From an uncultured Bacteroidia bacterium (GTDB lineage: Bacteria > Bacteroidota > Bacteroidia > J057 > CALLMJ01): 52,340 nt of DNA. The stretch spans positions 1-52,340 of the forward strand of contig CALLMJ010000001.1 of NCBI GenBank assembly GCA_938006875.1. Reading direction: 5' to 3'. Positions 49,914 to 52,340 of the stretch are shown one piece after another (position 1 is the stretch's first letter; every line of letters starts with the position of its first letter). The notes below the pieces were generated by a model. The model did not search any database. It was not told the origin of the DNA and saw nothing but the letters and a program-made list of their open reading frames with translations. The translations under genes were made by a program, and so were the position numbers.

Positions 49914-52340
49914 TTATTGTTTTACGAATTTACCAACCAAATTTAAACTTTCATTTTGTATTTTGTAGGTATAGTATCCCGCTGGAAAATTGATTAAAGA
50001 AACTTGGGTTTGATTTTCAAAAGCATTTTCATAAACTAATTTACCTGCTACGTCGTAGATTTGAAGTTGAGCGGAAGCACCAAGTAACATAAAGTGAATG
50101 TTATCTTGAGCAGGATTTGGATAAACCATTAAAGGTGTGTTAGAAGGTTGCACAAAAATCTCTACAATGGAAGAGTAATGCGTTACTCCATTCAAATCTA
50201 CTTGTTCTAAACGGTAGTAATTTCTTCCGAAAGAAGGTTTTTCATCAACAAATTGATATTCAGAAATTTCGTTGGTAGTACCTTTCCCATTTACATTTCC
50301 AATATTTTCAAAACGTACTCCGTCAATACTTCTTTGGATATTGAAATGACTATTGAGCAATTCGGAAGCTGTAGCCCAATTTAATTGGACTTGTTGGTTA
50401 GGTAATAAAATACCTGAAAAATCTAACCATTCAACAGGGAGTGTAGTAGAGACTGCAATACCAAAATCAGAGAAAGAAGTTAAACCGTTACGAATAGAGG
50501 TCAAGGTAGCGGCATTAGTACAACCTGCCGGAGTTCCGGGTTTTGTCCATGGGCTGGAAACATTATTTCTTTTTACAACAATACAATTAGAAGCGGCATT
50601 TGAAGAACCATTCAAGTTTAGAGTTATGTCATAAGAACCAGTAAAAGTTCCAGAGGCAGGCTCAATGGTCCAGATTCCACCGTCTGCCATAGTAGTATAA
50701 AGATAATAAGCTTCAATTAAATTAGGAGGCGTTCCACCGATAGTGGTACTGAAAGAAGCATCTAATTCATTAATTCCAAGTGGAGAGGAACCAAAAGCTA
50801 TTGTCGCTAATTGGTAATGTAAGTTAGAACCTACAGGGAAATCGTAAGTTTGAGCATTAAGGACTTCTCTTCTTAATTTTCCTACTACATAACGATTGGC
50901 ATTATAATTTTGAATACCACCCGTAACAGGGTTAGGGTCAAATGGCATAATATCTAAATAATTTGTGCCATTATTAAAGACTTTTCCATTTTCAAAGCGG
51001 AAAAACTCTTGCACTTGCGTAACTTGGTTTAAAGTAAGTCCATTAGAATTATCTAAAACAATTCTTCCAAAGGTTTCTGGTTGGGCTGCGTTAATGTTTT
51101 GCATAGCAGAACCTACAAAATGTACACGGCTTCTGAAACCTTCATCAAAAGCAAGATTACTTGCATTATTTGTCCAATTTCCTCTTAAACGTATTAAACC
51201 ATCAATAGAAACAGGTACATCATCGTTCATATCTAATGTTCCACCATTGATAGTAAAGTTACCAAAAACCTCTAAACTATCCGCTAGTTTATCTATTTCT
51301 AAAATTCTACCGTTTAAAGTTAAATTCTTACATTTGGCTACATATCCATATTTACCAGCATTCGGAGAAGTTCTATCTATATGACAATCTCTAATTGCGG
51401 AAGGTGGAATCACCACATCAAGATTTTGATTAGGAACTTGTAGATTATCCCAATTGCGGCAATTGAACCAGTCTGTACTAACTGTACCTACCCACTGCCC
51501 ATCAACTGCATAAGAAGTAACATTCAAATAATTTTTGGGACAACCACAACTATGAGCAATGCAATTAGGGTCATTAACATCACCTACACTAGCATTTCCC
51601 CAGTCTATGTAACCAGGATTACCTGGTGAATAAACCACCCAATTCGTTGTAAAATTAACAATATTAGAAAGTAAGACGTGTTGAGAACCTGAAGTAGTGG
51701 AAAAATTATATCTTGCTCCGTGAGTTGCTGGAGAAGTAGCAGCTTGAATACTGAAACACTCAATGTCTGGATGTTTACGTGAAATCCTTAAAGCAGCTCC
51801 AGTAAGACTTGTTAAGTCATCTGTAAATTCATACCATACACCACCATCTTGAATACCTCCAAGTACTCTACCATTAAAAGTAGAACCAGTAGGAATATAA
51901 TTAAAAGTTCCTTGCATTAAAAATAAAGCATCTGGATTAGTGGTAGAAACGTTTATTAACCCTGAATTGATACTGCCTCCCGATGCGTTTCTTAGTATCC
52001 AAGAAAAATCGGAGGAGGTACCAAAACTACCTTTAGCAATTATCGAAATAAAGCCATCCGAACCATTGGGAGAAATGAAACAAATGATAGAGCCTGCGGG
52101 CAAAGTAGAAGTACCTGTATAAGTGATTTCTATATATGGGACATTTCCCGTAGGGGTAGCGGAGCAAGTATGCCAAGTATTCGTTCTTACTAATCCGCCG
52201 GGTTTAGCCCCCGTCTCGTAAGTACAATTCGCAACCAAAAATTTAGTTCCTGGTGCCAAATCAACTAAATTAGTCATTGCTAAATAATCTGTACCACTAT
52301 TTATAGCATTTACAAGATTGTCATAAGCCACGAAGACCAT
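49914..52340 (-). CDS. Large secreted protein with T9SS type A sorting domain; N-terminus probably beyond the right edge
   Basis: C-terminal LMVYPNPAQDNIHFMLLGASAQLQIYDVAGKLVYENAF...FPAGYYTYKIQNESLNLVGKFVKQ; no signal peptide at the listed Met. Confidence 0.88.
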   Translation of the reverse strand: MVFVAYDNLVNAINSGTDYLAMTNLVDLAPGTKFLVANCTYETGAKPGGLVRTNTWHTCSATPTGNVPYIEITYTGTSTLPAGSIICFISPNGSDGFISIIAKGSFGTSSDFSWILRNASGGSINSGLINVSTTNPDALFLMQGTFNYIPTGSTFNGRVLGGIQDGGVWYEFTDDLTSLTGAALRISRKHPDIECFSIQAATSPATHGARYNFSTTSGSQHVLLSNIVNFTTNWVVYSPGNPGYIDWGNASVGDVNDPNCIAHSCGCPKNYLNVTSYAVDGQWVGTVSTDWFNCRNWDNLQVPNQNLDVVIPPSAIRDCHIDRTSPNAGKYGYVAKCKNLTLNGRILEIDKLADSLEVFGNFTINGGTLDMNDDVPVSIDGLIRLRGNWTNNASNLAFDEGFRSRVHFVGSAMQNINAAQPETFGRIVLDNSNGLTLNQVTQVQEFFRFENGKVFNNGTNYLDIMPFDPNPVTGGIQNYNANRYVVGKLRREVLNAQTYDFPVGSNLHYQLATIAFGSSPLGINELDASFSTTIGGTPPNLIEAYYLYTTMADGGIWTIEPASGTFTGSYDITLNLNGSSNAASNCIVVKRNNVSSPWTKPGTPAGCTNAATLTSIRNGLTSFSDFGIAVSTTLPVEWLDFSGILLPNQQVQLNWATASELLNSHFNIQRSIDGVRFENIGNVNGKGTTNEISEYQFVDEKPSFGRNYYRLEQVDLNGVTHYSSIVEIFVQPSNTPLMVYPNPAQDNIHFMLLGASAQLQIYDVAGKLVYENAFENQTQVSLINFPAGYYTYKIQNESLNLVGKFVKQ

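Noticed and set aside
50353-52122. Antisense ORFs 50353..50634, 50965..51384 and 51940..52122
   Set aside because: Opposite-strand shadows of the large T9SS protein gene.
1-52340. tRNA or rRNA genes, IS transposases, phage or toxin-antitoxin modules
   Set aside because: None recognised on reading either strand; a tRNAscan/Infernal run would be needed to exclude divergent RNAs.

Overview
AT-rich chromosomal window from a Bacteroidota-like genome: TAnnTTTG promoters, T9SS sorting domains, a murF-alr fusion and FabI/futalosine-route genes. It carries about 50 mostly housekeeping CDSs (recX, ltaE, nuoC, holA, mqnB, fabI, cdsA, dnaX, murF-alr, metK, fumC, rpsT, dgt, etfAB, recF, aroK, dnaB, icd and others). 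I recognised no tRNA, rRNA, IS transposase, phage or CRISPR-Cas locus. Main points of interest: (1) dnaX is split at an A10 run. Frame 0 stops three codons later, just after the clamp-loader core, while the -1 frame is open for 78 codons into the separately listed 142-aa ORF, which suggests tau/gamma recoding. (2) A two-copy intergenic element at about 23.2-23.8 kb and 28.25-28.57 kb has a conserved leader of about 170 bp, 29-bp tandem units and ~110-bp palindromic units that can form an a-b-a'-b' (pseudoknot or alternative hairpin) arrangement. Several differences between units keep pairing through G.U on the + strand. (3) A second, imperfectly palindromic repeat family has four copies. Two lie between convergent genes and two are inside N-terminal coding regions of unrelated proteins, giving a shared peptide (TFxQSLxKWxSL), reminiscent of Rickettsia palindromic elements. 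(4) Several -7 motifs lie only 4-7 nt from start codons, suggesting leaderless mRNAs and over-extended ORF starts. All calls come from reading the sequence; no searches or folding programs were run.
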